Assembly: GCA_015064095.1 (NCBI GenBank)
Contig: SVSW01000014.1
Location: forward strand, 1 to 32,456
Reading direction: 5' to 3'
Length of the DNA: 32,456 nucleotides
Source: Oscillospiraceae bacterium
GTDB lineage: Bacteria > Bacillota > Clostridia > Oscillospirales > CAG-272
The notes under the pieces are model-generated. The model was not told where the DNA came from and did not search any database. It saw nothing but the letters and a program-made list of their open reading frames with translations. Positions 7,236 to 15,973 of the stretch are shown here, one piece after another (the first letter of the stretch is position 1; every line of letters starts with the position of its first letter). A program made the position numbers and the translations under genes.

Positions 7236-8548
7236 CAATGAAGCAAATTTTTTTCGGGCGAGAGTATCATAACGCCGAAAGGCGGTATGTCTATACGCTG
7301 CGGCGCTAATATTTCGCCGTTCAAAAGATCTCTGTAATTTTTATCTATATAAAAAGTATATTTTTCACCCGAAAAATTTAAGATGCAAACGATCTCATCT
7401 CCGTCCGTACGCCGAAATATCATCGGACTTTCACTTTCGTTTATCCATTCAAAGCCACCCCTGATAAGTGCGGCGCTTGAAGCATAGATCTCGGAAAGCT
7501 TCCTCATATAATTTTCAAGCTCCTCGGAAATTACGGTGCGAAATATCATTTTTTTGCCGGGATACGTGAAAAAATACGCAAGAACGACAGCGCTTTTATG
7601 CTCACCTCTCGGTAATGGCAAAATATAATTTTCACCGAACGCATACCTAAATGAAAATATAAGCTCTCCGTTCTTTGCCCCACCTTCCGAATAATTTAAA
7701 ACTGCCCTTTCCCATGCTCTGTTCACTTTAAGATCAAATCCGAGACCGTCTTTCCCCGTAATGCCGGGAAACGCTGTGTTTTCCTCAGCAATGGTGATCA
7801 CATTAGGAAAATGGCGGTGCAGCTTTCTGTTCAGCTCCGCAAAAAAATCTATATTATCCGTTTTTTTCAAAAGCTCCGATATATCTCCGAAGAAAAGACC
7901 GTCTGCGTGAAATTCCGACAGCTTAAAAAACGCACTTGTACTCAAAAAATCCGTCATTTCGCCACCTATACTCATTATAACTCCGACCCCGATACTGTGC
8001 AGATAATCCGTGAAAAAGCAAAGATCATCTGGATTTCCGAAACGGGGATCGGGCGAAAATGGCGGATTTTTTATCATAATATGAGAAATTTTCATTTTTC
8101 GAGCATATTCGCCGAGCTTTCGCGCAAGCTCACGGTAATTTTCATATCTCTCGGTGTTCTGAGGCTCAAAGCAATATATGTTTATTGACGAAAGCTCCGT
8201 TTTTCGACCGCCGTCATGCCAATCATACTTCTCTGTATGAACTATCGACGCACGCTCGCCGTCAAACTCACCGTATCGTTCAAAGGGATCCGACAAAAGC
8301 TCAACTCCGTCCTCGGAAAACACTCTGTATTTATACCTCATGCCGTCAAGCGGTATATCACTTTTATATATCAGCTCCCACGCGCCGCCATCAAGCCTTG
8401 AAAGGCCCTCGCCGCGCCAAGAATTGAAATCTCCCGTAAGCTCGACAAAATTTGCATACGGAAAAAAAGCGCGAAAAACATAAATATATTCTCCGCCTGC
8501 ACCGAAAGTTCTTCGAACCCCGAAATATTCATAATCCCTATCACCCAT
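7232..8548 (-). CDS. Degenerate GlgB-like protein (CBM48 plus inactive GH13 barrel)
   Basis: A 438-residue homologue of the 1,4-alpha-glucan branching enzyme, which is usually over 600 residues. Residues 20-110 are a CBM48 domain (FVELTGDFNSW, YKYRVFSEDG, LLSDPF). Residues 120-340 keep the order of the GH13 catalytic barrel but are shortened, and 350-438 is the C-terminal beta domain. Active GlgB has DWVPGHF, GLRVDAV, AEEST and SHDEVVH. Here these read SIGGEMT (193-199), GLFFGDI (217-223), AEENT (254-258) and PRGEHKS (313-319). So only the acid/base glutamate remains, and the nucleophile, the arginine and the HD pair are lost. The neighbouring LPL and FAFGEN-type context is kept, so this is not a wrong frame. 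It is probably a glucan-binding or regulatory pseudoenzyme rather than an active branching enzyme. The ribosome binding site is weak (GGGGTG). Confidence 0.75.
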   Translation of the reverse strand: MGDRDYEYFGVRRTFGAGGEYIYVFRAFFPYANFVELTGDFNSWRGEGLSRLDGGAWELIYKSDIPLDGMRYKYRVFSEDGVELLSDPFERYGEFDGERASIVHTEKYDWHDGGRKTELSSINIYCFEPQNTERYENYRELARKLGEYARKMKISHIMIKNPPFSPDPRFGNPDDLCFFTDYLHSIGVGVIMSIGGEMTDFLSTSAFFKLSEFHADGLFFGDISELLKKTDNIDFFAELNRKLHRHFPNVITIAEENTAFPGITGKDGLGFDLKVNRAWERAVLNYSEGGAKNGELIFSFRYAFGENYILPLPRGEHKSAVVLAYFFTYPGKKMIFRTVISEELENYMRKLSEIYASSAALIRGGFEWINESESPMIFRRTDGDEIVCILNFSGEKYTFYIDKNYRDLLNGEILAPQRIDIPPFGVMILSPEKNLLHC

Positions 8549-8568
8549 TTTACACCCCGAAACACAGC

Positions 8569-8579
8569 ATTATATTATA
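8569..8579 (-). promoter_or_regulatory. Possible -10 elements of the GlgB-like gene
   Basis: Two overlapping TATAAT hexamers on the minus strand (8569-8574 and 8574-8579), about 20 bases before the ATG. I see no matching -35, so this is weak. Confidence 0.35.
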
Positions 8580-8596
8580 GGATATCCAGAATAAAG

Positions 8597-8626
8597 AAAA
8601 AAACCCGGAAATTTTCCGGGTTTTTT
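8597..8626 (-). terminator. Terminator of the nusB-yebC operon
   Basis: A hairpin, CCCGGAAA with TTTCCGGG, seven or so bases after the yebC stop, followed on the minus strand by a run of seven T. It is the first clear terminator after the nusB promoter, about 9 kb upstream. Confidence 0.88.
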
Positions 8627-8633
8627 ATATTCA

Positions 8634-9365
8634 TTAATCGCAATTTTCCCAGTTGTGGTAGACGTTCTGAACGTCGTCATTTTCCTCAAGGTTTTCAAGC
8701 AGCAGGTTCATATGCTTGATATCTTCTTCGTTTTCGAGTGTAATATAGCTTGACGGGACCATATCGGGCTCGGCGGAGTTGATCTTGTAACCGAGATTAA
8801 CGAGCGCATCACGCACAGCATAAAGGTCATCGGGCTCGGTGTAGATCTCGTAAACGCCTTCATCGGCGGAGAAATCCTCAGCGCCGCACTCCATTGCGTC
8901 CTCCATGAGCTTATCCTCGTCGATCTCCTCGTCCTCGTCCGTGATAAGAATAAGTCCTTTTTCGGTGAAGAGGTATCCAACGCAACCGGTAACGCCCATG
9001 CTGCCACCGAACTTATCAAAGAAGTGGCGAACCTCACCTGCGGTGCGGTTTCTGTTGTCCGTTGCAGTCTTGACTATAACCGCAACGCCCTGAGGACCGT
9101 AGCCCTCGTATGTTATCTCCTCATAGTTCGCGCTGTCGTTTCCGAGTGCCTTCTTTATAGTACGCTCGATGTTATCGTTTGGCACATTATTTGATCTCGC
9201 TTTATTTATAAGCTCGCGGAGCTTTGAGTTTGAGTTCGGGTCGCCGCCGCCTGCTTTGACCGCAATAACGATCTCCTTGCTTATCTTGGTAAAGACCTGC
9301 GCTCTTTGCGCATCGGTCTTCCCTTTTTTGTGCATAATATTTTTCCATTTGCTGTGTCCTGACAT
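8634..9365 (-). CDS. yebC: YebC/PmpR/TACO1-family protein
   Basis: A 243-residue protein with the unmistakable YebC start MSGHSKWKNIMHKKGKTDAQ, then FTKISKEIVIAVKAGGGDP, NVPNDNIERTIKKA and YEGYGPQGVAVIVKTATDN. The family was long called a transcriptional regulator. More recent work on family members shows that they help ribosomes through difficult sequences such as proline runs. GGAGG lies 8 bases before the ATG. It is the last gene of the long operon, 24 bases after argS, and a good terminator follows. Confidence 0.96.
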   Translation of the reverse strand: MSGHSKWKNIMHKKGKTDAQRAQVFTKISKEIVIAVKAGGGDPNSNSKLRELINKARSNNVPNDNIERTIKKALGNDSANYEEITYEGYGPQGVAVIVKTATDNRNRTAGEVRHFFDKFGGSMGVTGCVGYLFTEKGLILITDEDEEIDEDKLMEDAMECGAEDFSADEGVYEIYTEPDDLYAVRDALVNLGYKINSAEPDMVPSSYITLENEEDIKHMNLLLENLEENDDVQNVYHNWENCD

Positions 9366-9389
9366 ATCTATGATCCTCCAATAATATAA

Positions 9390-11102
9390 TCAAATCTTTT
9401 CGGGCTTTTTTAAGCATATAAGACCAAACGCATTTCCGAGTACGGTCTTTGTTGCTGCTGTAAGCAGTATTCTTGTGTTCTTTACGCTCTCATCTTTCGC
9501 CGAGAGTATCTGGCAGTCGTGATAGAAGCGGTTGAACGCCGCTGCGACATCAAGAATATAGCGCGTAATAACGGACGGCTCATACTGCGAAAGCGCTTCC
9601 TCGACCTTTTCCGGGAATCGGGAGAGGGTCTTTATAAGCGTGGATTCTGACGCGTCCGTGAGCGTAAGCTCTGCGTTTTCATCGAATCCCCCCGCTTTGC
9701 CGAGTATCGAGCAGCAGCGTGCGTATGTGTACTGAACGTAAGGCCCTGTGTTGCCGTTAAAATCGAGTGCGCCTTCAAGGTCAAAGCTGATGTCCTTTAT
9801 ACGGCTGTTTGAGAGATAGTTGAAGACTATCGCTCCAACGCCGACCTCCTCTGCAACCTGCTCCTTGTTTTCAAGGTTCGGGTTCTTTTCATCTATTACA
9901 CCGCGCACCTTGTCAACCGACATTTGGAGAAGCTGCTTGAGCCAAACGACGTTACCGGAACGCGTACCGAGCTTTGCTCCGTTTATCGACATCGTGCCGT
10001 AAGGAACGTGAACGAGCCGATCTGCCCAATCGTAGCCCATAAGCTCCACCACCTTGAACCACTGCGCAAAGTGCAGCGACTGACCTGCCGAGGTAACATA
10101 AACGCATTTATCAAAATCAAACGTTTCTTTACGGTAGACCGCGGCGGAGATATCTCTTGTCGGGTAAAGCGTCGAGCCGTCGCGCTTGAGTATCAGGCAC
10201 GGGGGCATATTGTATTCCGAGAGATCAACAATGGACGCACCGTCATCTATCTTAAGAATTCCGCTTTGTCTGATCTTTTCGACCTGTGCCGGCATCTTGT
10301 CGGTATAAAAGCTCTCTCCCGTGTAATAGTCGAACTCTATATCAAGCTGCTTGTATGTGCGCTTGTATTCTTCGATACTGATACCTATAAACCATTTCCA
10401 AAGCTCTGTATTTTCGGGATCTCCGTTTTCGAGCTTTGTGAATTCCGCACGTGCATCGTCGTACATCTCAGGCTTGTTCTCCGCCTCCTCGTGGAAGCGC
10501 TGATAAAGCGTTACAAGTCCGTCAACACCGTCGCGATCGATCATTTCCTTCGTGCCCCAGAGCTTATATGCAACGATCTGCTTTCCGAATGACGTTCCCC
10601 AGTCGCCGAGATGGTTTACTCCTATACAATTATAACCCGAGAACTCAAAAAGACGGCGGAGTGAATGACCTATAACGGTCGTTCCGAGGTGCCCCAAGTG
10701 GAAGGGCTTTGCAACGTTAGGAGATGAATAGTCAAGCACGACCGTCTTGCCCTCGCCCGATGCGTTCTTTCCGTAATCGTCGCCGAGCGTCAGGATATCT
10801 CCGACAGTCTTTTTTGCAATATAATCGTTCGAAACGAAAAGATTGATATACCCCTTAACGGACTCCGCGCGTGAAAGCTCGGGGCTTTCAAAGCCCGAAA
10901 CAACAGTGTCCGCTATCTGCATCGGCGAACGGCGCAGACTGCGGCTGAGCTTAAAGCACGGGAGCGCAAAATCTCCCATTTCGGGATCGGGCGGATATTC
11001 AAACATTGAAAGGATATCCCGACCGCTTATTTCCGCGCCGGGAAAATCCGCTTTTATTTTATTTGCGAGCTTTTCTGCTATCGCTGTTTTGATCTTTTGC
11101 AT
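9390..11102 (-). CDS. argS: Arginyl-tRNA synthetase
   Basis: A 570-residue class I synthetase that charges tRNA(Arg). The HIGH-type motif is in SSPNVAKPFHLGHLGTTVIG, and the KMSKS-equivalent loop is GAKLGTRSGNVVWLKQLL. An N-terminal Arg-tRNA additional domain precedes them. The C-terminal anticodon-binding DALR domain is visible (NTGPYVQYTYARCCSIL, FNRFYHDCQILSA). The frame is open to an ATG 10 codons earlier, but the start at 11102 is preferred: AAAGGAG lies 7 bases before it, and the longer form would overlap the end of ybaK. It lies 11 bases after ybaK. No T-box is visible, so it depends on the operon promoter. Confidence 0.96.
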   Translation of the reverse strand: MQKIKTAIAEKLANKIKADFPGAEISGRDILSMFEYPPDPEMGDFALPCFKLSRSLRRSPMQIADTVVSGFESPELSRAESVKGYINLFVSNDYIAKKTVGDILTLGDDYGKNASGEGKTVVLDYSSPNVAKPFHLGHLGTTVIGHSLRRLFEFSGYNCIGVNHLGDWGTSFGKQIVAYKLWGTKEMIDRDGVDGLVTLYQRFHEEAENKPEMYDDARAEFTKLENGDPENTELWKWFIGISIEEYKRTYKQLDIEFDYYTGESFYTDKMPAQVEKIRQSGILKIDDGASIVDLSEYNMPPCLILKRDGSTLYPTRDISAAVYRKETFDFDKCVYVTSAGQSLHFAQWFKVVELMGYDWADRLVHVPYGTMSINGAKLGTRSGNVVWLKQLLQMSVDKVRGVIDEKNPNLENKEQVAEEVGVGAIVFNYLSNSRIKDISFDLEGALDFNGNTGPYVQYTYARCCSILGKAGGFDENAELTLTDASESTLIKTLSRFPEKVEEALSQYEPSVITRYILDVAAAFNRFYHDCQILSAKDESVKNTRILLTAATKTVLGNAFGLICLKKPEKI

Positions 11103-11113
11103 TTTAGTCTCCT

Positions 11114-11593
11114 TTATGTTGTGACGGTGCAAAGTGTCGCGCCGATGAATTCAATAAGTTTTTTAGGATCGAGCAAAAGCTGCATTCCTTTCGTTCCCGA
11201 GCTTACCGTGATCCTTTCGAATGAAAGCGCACTTTCATCGATATAGGTCGGAAAATTTTTCTTCATACCGATGGGCGAGCAGCCGCCGCGGATATATCCC
11301 GTCGTTGCGAGCAGCTCGTTTGTATGCAGCATTTCGATCTTTTTATTTTTGGTGGCAGCTGCGGCGGCTTTCAAATCTATCTCCCGATCAGACGGAATAC
11401 AAAACACGGTAACGCCGGTCTTATCTCCTCTTGTGACGAGAGTTTTAAAGGTCTGCGAGGGTGAAAGTCCGATCTGCTGGGCGATATGAACACCGGAAAG
11501 ATCGTTTTCGTCAACGGTATAGTCCTTTATCTCGTACTCTATTTTTGCCGCATCGAGCTTTCTCATTGCGTTTGTTTTTTGTAGCTTTGCCAT
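11114..11593 (-). CDS. ybaK: Cys-tRNA(Pro) deacylase YbaK
   Basis: A 159-residue YbaK/EbsC-type trans-editing protein, which hydrolyses Cys-tRNA(Pro) made in error by prolyl-tRNA synthetase. Typical blocks are TNAMRKLDAAKIEYE, GLSPSQTFKTLVTRGDK, CIPSDREIDLKAAAAAT and GYIRGGCSPIGMKKNFPTYID. Its start overlaps the argR stop (TAATG). The ProRS of this organism (20910-22349) is the short type without a built-in editing domain, which makes a separate deacylase meaningful. Confidence 0.93.
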   Translation of the reverse strand: MAKLQKTNAMRKLDAAKIEYEIKDYTVDENDLSGVHIAQQIGLSPSQTFKTLVTRGDKTGVTVFCIPSDREIDLKAAAAATKNKKIEMLHTNELLATTGYIRGGCSPIGMKKNFPTYIDESALSFERITVSSGTKGMQLLLDPKKLIEFIGATLCTVTT

Positions 11594-12045
11594 TATCCCT
11601 TTATCATCGCCTTCAGCTTATCGGTGATCTCCTTTGCAGCATCTATATCTCGAGTAACGACGATTATCGTATCGTCGCCCGCAACACAACCGAGTATTTC
11701 GGGTGAATGCATCGAGTCAATGCTCGCGGCAACGGGATTTGCAAGGCTTGGAACGGTCTTTATAACGACCGTGTTAAGCGCATAATCGACCATTATAACG
11801 GAATCGAGTATCGTGCTCGTAAATTTCATAGAGCCGCGCGCCTCGGTCTGCGGAGGCAGCATATATCTGTAACCGCCGCGACCGCTTGAAACCTTTGTGA
11901 GCTTTAATTCCCTTATATCTCTTGAAACGGTTGCCTGCGTGACCTCATATCCTTCATCATAAAGCCGCTCGATCAGCTCCTCTTGCGTTTCAACAGAATA
12001 TTTGGAAATTATATCAAGTATTGCTTCCTGTCTTTTAAGTTTCAT
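11593..12045 (-). CDS. argR: Arginine repressor ArgR
   Basis: A 150-residue ArgR/AhrC. The N-terminal winged helix-turn-helix reads RQEAILDIISKYSVETQEELI and GYEVTQATVSRDIRELKL. The C-terminal domain contains ILGCVAGDDTIIVV, the arginine-binding and hexamer-forming segment with its paired aspartates. With arginine bound it represses biosynthesis by binding ARG boxes; a perfect box lies in front of argC at 27662-27679. It sits between nadK (9-base gap) and ybaK (1-base overlap). I see no ARG box in front of the nusB promoter, so self-regulation is not evident. Confidence 0.96.
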   Translation of the reverse strand: MKLKRQEAILDIISKYSVETQEELIERLYDEGYEVTQATVSRDIRELKLTKVSSGRGGYRYMLPPQTEARGSMKFTSTILDSVIMVDYALNTVVIKTVPSLANPVAASIDSMHSPEILGCVAGDDTIIVVTRDIDAAKEITDKLKAMIKG

Positions 12046-12054
12046 TTTACCCTC

Positions 12055-12930
12055 TCAAACATCTAAATTCATTTTTTTGCGGAGTTGACTGTAAAAGCAG
12101 TTGTTTTTGATTCGTATCAGGCACGTTTCAAGCTCTGAGCGTGTGATCTTCACGGTATCGCCGAACGAGATCTCCTGATTTACGCGGCCGTCAAGCGTTA
12201 AAAATATCGTTTTTTCGCGCTGGCAAATATTTTTTACCTCAATTTCTGCCGTTTTTGGGAAGATTATGGGGCGTGATCCGAGCGCATGGGGGCAGATAGG
12301 TGTGACACATATGCAATCAACGCGAGGATCGACAACAGAGCCGCCTGCCGACATCGAATATGCGGTTGAGCCCGTGGGGGTTGAGATTATAATACCGTCG
12401 GAACGGTAATTTGATATCAGCGAGCCGCCCTCATAAAGCGCAAGATCAATAATTCGCGCGATCGATCCGTTTGATATCACGGCGTCGTTAACGGCGTAAG
12501 AAGAAAACTTTTTCCTGCCGTCGCGGTCGCTCACATCGACCTTGATCATCATTCTTTTGTCATGCGTGTAATTGCCGCCGACAACCTCTGAAAGACGATC
12601 AAGCTCATCAAGCTCAAGCTCCGCCATATATCCGATCCGTCCGAGATTTATTCCGAGGATCGGTATCCCCGCAGGTGCTGCGCGCCGAGCCGATTCGAGT
12701 ATCGTTCCGTCCCCTCCGAGCACGGCTATAATATCCGACGACTCGTATATCTCCTCGATCGGAATATAGCCTATGTAGTCGCGCATCTCACCTTTTAGTC
12801 TTGCGATCTTGTCGCGGTTAAAGCTGCCGACCACCACATCGCAGCCGAGCTCGTGAAGCTTATCGGCAACGCGCAAGGCGGCATAAGCCTTATCGTAAAT
12901 ATTAAAATTCGTTACTATCGCTGTTTTCAT
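12055..12930 (-). CDS. nadK: NAD kinase
   Basis: A 291-residue ATP-NAD kinase that makes NADP. It has the GGDGT signature (AVLGGDGTILESARRAA), then PILGINLGRIGYMAEL, the NE/D-type substrate site VNDAVISNG, and the glycine-rich DGIIISTPTGSTAYSMSAGG. Its start overlaps the tlyA stop by 4 bases (ATGA). The tlyA-nadK-argR order is standard in Clostridia. Confidence 0.97.
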   Translation of the reverse strand: MKTAIVTNFNIYDKAYAALRVADKLHELGCDVVVGSFNRDKIARLKGEMRDYIGYIPIEEIYESSDIIAVLGGDGTILESARRAAPAGIPILGINLGRIGYMAELELDELDRLSEVVGGNYTHDKRMMIKVDVSDRDGRKKFSSYAVNDAVISNGSIARIIDLALYEGGSLISNYRSDGIIISTPTGSTAYSMSAGGSVVDPRVDCICVTPICPHALGSRPIIFPKTAEIEVKNICQREKTIFLTLDGRVNQEISFGDTVKITRSELETCLIRIKNNCFYSQLRKKMNLDV

Positions 12931-13697
12931 ATAACGATCCTTGCGATGCTTTCATGCGAAAGCGGTTCGCCCTTTCTTTTGAAGATTGCAAGATATTCGG
13001 TGTTTCCGTCGCCACCCTTGATGGGAGAAACTATAAGTCCCGTGCAGAAAAGCCCGACCGTCGCGGCATATTCCGTCACTCGCAAAACCGCTGCTTTGCG
13101 GTCATTTTTCGAGTGAACGATGCCGCCCTTTCCGACAGCGGAGCGTCCTGCCTCAAATTGAGGCTTGATAAGACTTATGAAAATGCCGTTATCTTTTAAA
13201 ATTTGCGGAATATTTCCGATAATAAGCGTTTGTGAAATAAACGACACGTCCATGACCACGATATCAGCGCCCTCGGGAATTATATCCGCCGAAAGCTCGC
13301 GCGCGTTGTATTTTTCATATGAAACGACGCGCGGATCACTCAAAAGCGAGGGATCAAGCTGACCGTGCCCCGAATCCACCGCGACACAGCTCCTTGCTCC
13401 TCTTTTGAGAAGGCAATCTGTAAATCCGCCGGTCGATGCACCGATATCAAGTGCCGAAAACCCCGTCACGTCAACGCAGAAGGCATCAAGCGCGGATTCG
13501 AGCTTAAGTCCGCCGCGGCTGACATATTTTTCGGTTTTTTCAATTTTTATTTCGTGCTCTGTATTCGCATCAATTTCCTCGGAAGCCTTTTTGACGGGCT
13601 TGCCGTCGATCATGACAGAGCCCGAATCAATGAGATCTCTTGCCTGATTGCGGCTTCTCACCGCTCCCTGCGAGAAAATATAAACATCGGCTCTCAT
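12927..13697 (-). CDS. tlyA: TlyA-family rRNA cytidine 2'-O-methyltransferase
   Basis: A 256-residue protein. Residues 1-60 form an S4 RNA-binding domain (SRNQARDLIDSGSVMIDGKPV), and the rest is an FtsJ-like methyltransferase with the SAM motif ALDIGASTGGFTDCLLKRGA and the later DVSFISQTLIIG and SLIKPQFEAGR. TlyA methylates 16S and/or 23S rRNA in mycobacteria; the old hemolysin label is not reliable. It overlaps ispA and nadK by 4 bases each. In many Clostridia dxs lies between ispA and this gene; here there is no room for it. Confidence 0.93.
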   Translation of the reverse strand: MRADVYIFSQGAVRSRNQARDLIDSGSVMIDGKPVKKASEEIDANTEHEIKIEKTEKYVSRGGLKLESALDAFCVDVTGFSALDIGASTGGFTDCLLKRGARSCVAVDSGHGQLDPSLLSDPRVVSYEKYNARELSADIIPEGADIVVMDVSFISQTLIIGNIPQILKDNGIFISLIKPQFEAGRSAVGKGGIVHSKNDRKAAVLRVTEYAATVGLFCTGLIVSPIKGGDGNTEYLAIFKRKGEPLSHESIARIVI

Positions 13698-14545
13698 ATC
13701 TCTCGGTCAAGAAGATAGTGCGCAAGCGACACGAGCTTTTCCGAGCCCCGATGCTTTTCGATCAATGCCACCGCTTCATCTGTGAGCTTTTTTGCATACT
13801 CATACGATGCTTTTTCATCAAGATAGGAAATAAACGTTTCTTTTTCTTCGGCAGATTCGCCCTCACGGTAATCGAGAATATCGTCAATTATCTGAAAAGT
13901 AAGTCCTATCTTTTCGGCGTATGCCGTTGCATCTTCGAATTTCGGTGAATTTGCAAAAATTCCTGCGGCAATGCAGCCGAGCTGTGCCGCGGCGCATATC
14001 ATCGCGCCCGTCTTTTTTGAATGAAGCTTTAAAAGTCGGTCAAATCCACCATTTTTCGCGTTATCGAGATCCATGACCTGACCGCCGACCATACCGACAG
14101 CTCCTGCGGCTCGCGCAAGTATCGCCGTGGCTTTGACATTCTTTTCGGCGGATAGCAGATCATTATTCGCGATAACGGAAAAGGCTTCTGTCAGCAAGGC
14201 GTCACCTGCAAGGAGTGCGGTCGTCTCGCCGAATTTTTTATGGCAAGTAGGCTTGCCGCGGCGCATATCGTCATTGTCCATGCAGGGCAAGTCATCGTGC
14301 ACGAGCGAGTAATTGTGTATCATTTCGACAGCGCAAGCATAAGGCATCGCCGCCTTTTCGTCACCGCCGAAAAGCTCACAAAACGCAAGCGTGAGATACG
14401 GGCGTATGCGCTTTCCGCCCGACATCAAGGCATATTCAATGCTTTCGGTCAAAACGGCGGTATCCGAGTCACGCTTTGGCAGACATTCGGCGAGTGCTGC
14501 TTCTATCAAAGCGGCTTTTGCCGCCACATCGGTTTTAATGTTCAT
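13694..14545 (-). CDS. ispA: Polyprenyl synthetase, farnesyl diphosphate synthase type
   Basis: A 283-residue trans-prenyl synthase. It has both aspartate-rich motifs: the first in YSLVHDDLPCMDNDDMRRGK (DDxxxxD type typical of bacterial farnesyl/geranylgeranyl synthases) and the second in FQIIDDILDY. GGKRIRPYLTLA and the KKTGAMICAAAQLG block also fit. It condenses IPP with DMAPP/GPP to supply undecaprenyl and quinone side chains. Product length cannot be fixed from sequence alone. It overlaps xseB by 1 base and tlyA by 4. Confidence 0.93.
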   Translation of the reverse strand: MNIKTDVAAKAALIEAALAECLPKRDSDTAVLTESIEYALMSGGKRIRPYLTLAFCELFGGDEKAAMPYACAVEMIHNYSLVHDDLPCMDNDDMRRGKPTCHKKFGETTALLAGDALLTEAFSVIANNDLLSAEKNVKATAILARAAGAVGMVGGQVMDLDNAKNGGFDRLLKLHSKKTGAMICAAAQLGCIAAGIFANSPKFEDATAYAEKIGLTFQIIDDILDYREGESAEEKETFISYLDEKASYEYAKKLTDEAVALIEKHRGSEKLVSLAHYLLDREI

Positions 14546-14772
14546 TATGCATCACCAAAGGGCTTTTCGGTTATTTCACCGTTTTGACCCTTGATCAGTA
14601 TATTTATTCTCTGCTCGGCCGAATCGAGCTTGTCTGTGCAAAAGCGGACAAGCGCAATTCCCTCCTCGTAAAGCTCAAGTGCGCGATCAAGCGGAGTATC
14701 TCCGTCCTCAAGTGCGCGAACTATCTCATCGAGCTTCGCTATTGCTTCTTCAAATTTCATATCTTTATTCAT
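14545..14772 (-). CDS. xseB: Exodeoxyribonuclease VII small subunit
   Basis: A 75-residue XseB, with FEEAIAKLDEIVRALEDGD, LDRALELYEEGIALVRFC and a C-terminal helix, the normal size and pattern. The frame runs 15 codons further upstream into xseA, but the ATG at 14772 is chosen: GAGGT lies 9 bases before it, and the 8-base overlap with xseA mirrors the nusB/TsaD-like junction. It joins XseA in a complex that degrades single-stranded DNA. Confidence 0.93.
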   Translation of the reverse strand: MNKDMKFEEAIAKLDEIVRALEDGDTPLDRALELYEEGIALVRFCTDKLDSAEQRINILIKGQNGEITEKPFGDA

Positions 14773-15973
14773 TAGTATATACCTCACTGACGGTGGCTTT
14801 TGCCTCGCCGTCCGCAAATCTTATCTTAATATTCATATTCTTTTTAAGATCACGCGCACCGAGCACGAGCCGTCCGTCTTCATTCTCAACGGCACCGTAG
14901 CCTCGCGAAAGCACTGCAAGCGGATTGAGCGCACCGAGCTTTTCGGCGGCTTTTGCAAATTCGTGTTTTTTCTCCGTGAGCTTTGCACTCTCAGCACGGT
15001 CAAGCAGCTGTGATAGGTGCAAAAGCGTCATTTTACGCTCATTAAGCAGCACGGAACGGTCAGACATGACCCTTGAATTTTTGATCCTCAAAAGGCTCTC
15101 CCGACAACCGTCAAGCTTCTTTTTCAGTTGTATCGAAAGATACGCCTCAGCACCGAGGATCGAGCTTTTAAGCTCCGCCGAATCCGGCACGGCAAGCTCT
15201 GCGGCGGCAGACGGCGTTGCCGCACGGCGATCCGCTGCGAAATCGCAGATCGTGAAATCGGTTTCATGTCCCACAGCGGAAATAACGGGGATCTCGGACG
15301 CCGCGACCTCTCGTGCAAGTGCTTCGTCATTAAAGCCCCAAAGATCTTCCTCAGAGCCCCCTCCTCGGCCGATTATTATAACATCTGCCGACTTTGTTTC
15401 GTTAAAATATCTTATTCCCGAAATAAGCTGTGACGGAGCAAGATCGCCCTGCACGATCGCAGGATAAAGCAGTATTTTAGCCGACGGAAACCGTCTTCCC
15501 GTGATGTTTATGATATCTCTGACCGCCGCGCCCGTTGGCGACGTGATAACGCCAACCGTTTCGGGTATTCTCGGCAGAGCCTTCTTTCTCGCGGCATCGA
15601 AAAGCCCTTCGCCTTCAAGCTTATCCTTTAGCTGCTGATATGCCAGATAAAGTCCGCCGATCCCGTCCGGCTGCATCTCATCAACGTAGATCTGATACTG
15701 ACCGTCGCGCACGAATGCCGAGACCCGACCGCGCACGATGACCTTCATTCCGTTTTCGGGCAAAAAAGGAATTTTTACATTCGAGCCGCGAAACATCACC
15801 GCGCGAATAAGGCTTCCCTCGTCCTTTAAGGTAAAATACCAATGCCCCGTTCGGTGATTGGTGAAATTGGAAATTTCGCCCTTGACATAAACGCCCGAAA
15901 GCAAAGGCTGACCGTCAAGCAGCATTTTAATATATTCATTTAGCTGACTGACCGTCAATACCTTTTGTGTCAT
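14765..15973 (-). CDS. xseA: Exodeoxyribonuclease VII large subunit
   Basis: A 402-residue XseA. The N-terminal OB-fold reads VYVKGEISNFTNHRTGHWYFTLKDEGS. The catalytic core follows, with VGVITSPTGAAVRDIINI, the DVIIIGRGGGSEEDLWGFNDE motif, and PVISAVGHETDFTICDFAADRRAATPSAAAELA. A long coiled region and the DGRLV-type C-terminus come last. It is the catalytic subunit of exonuclease VII. It overlaps the TsaD-like gene by 4 bases and xseB by 8. Confidence 0.97.
   Translation of the reverse strand: MTQKVLTVSQLNEYIKMLLDGQPLLSGVYVKGEISNFTNHRTGHWYFTLKDEGSLIRAVMFRGSNVKIPFLPENGMKVIVRGRVSAFVRDGQYQIYVDEMQPDGIGGLYLAYQQLKDKLEGEGLFDAARKKALPRIPETVGVITSPTGAAVRDIINITGRRFPSAKILLYPAIVQGDLAPSQLISGIRYFNETKSADVIIIGRGGGSEEDLWGFNDEALAREVAASEIPVISAVGHETDFTICDFAADRRAATPSAAAELAVPDSAELKSSILGAEAYLSIQLKKKLDGCRESLLRIKNSRVMSDRSVLLNERKMTLLHLSQLLDRAESAKLTEKKHEFAKAAEKLGALNPLAVLSRGYGAVENEDGRLVLGARDLKKNMNIKIRFADGEAKATVSEVYTNE

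Noticed and set aside
9924-10592. 222-codon open frame on the + strand
   Set aside because: It is antisense to argS, which is full length and intact.
10147-10592. Frequent GCG/CGC runs suggesting a transferred segment
   Set aside because: The same codon habits occur across the whole window; no shift in composition is apparent.
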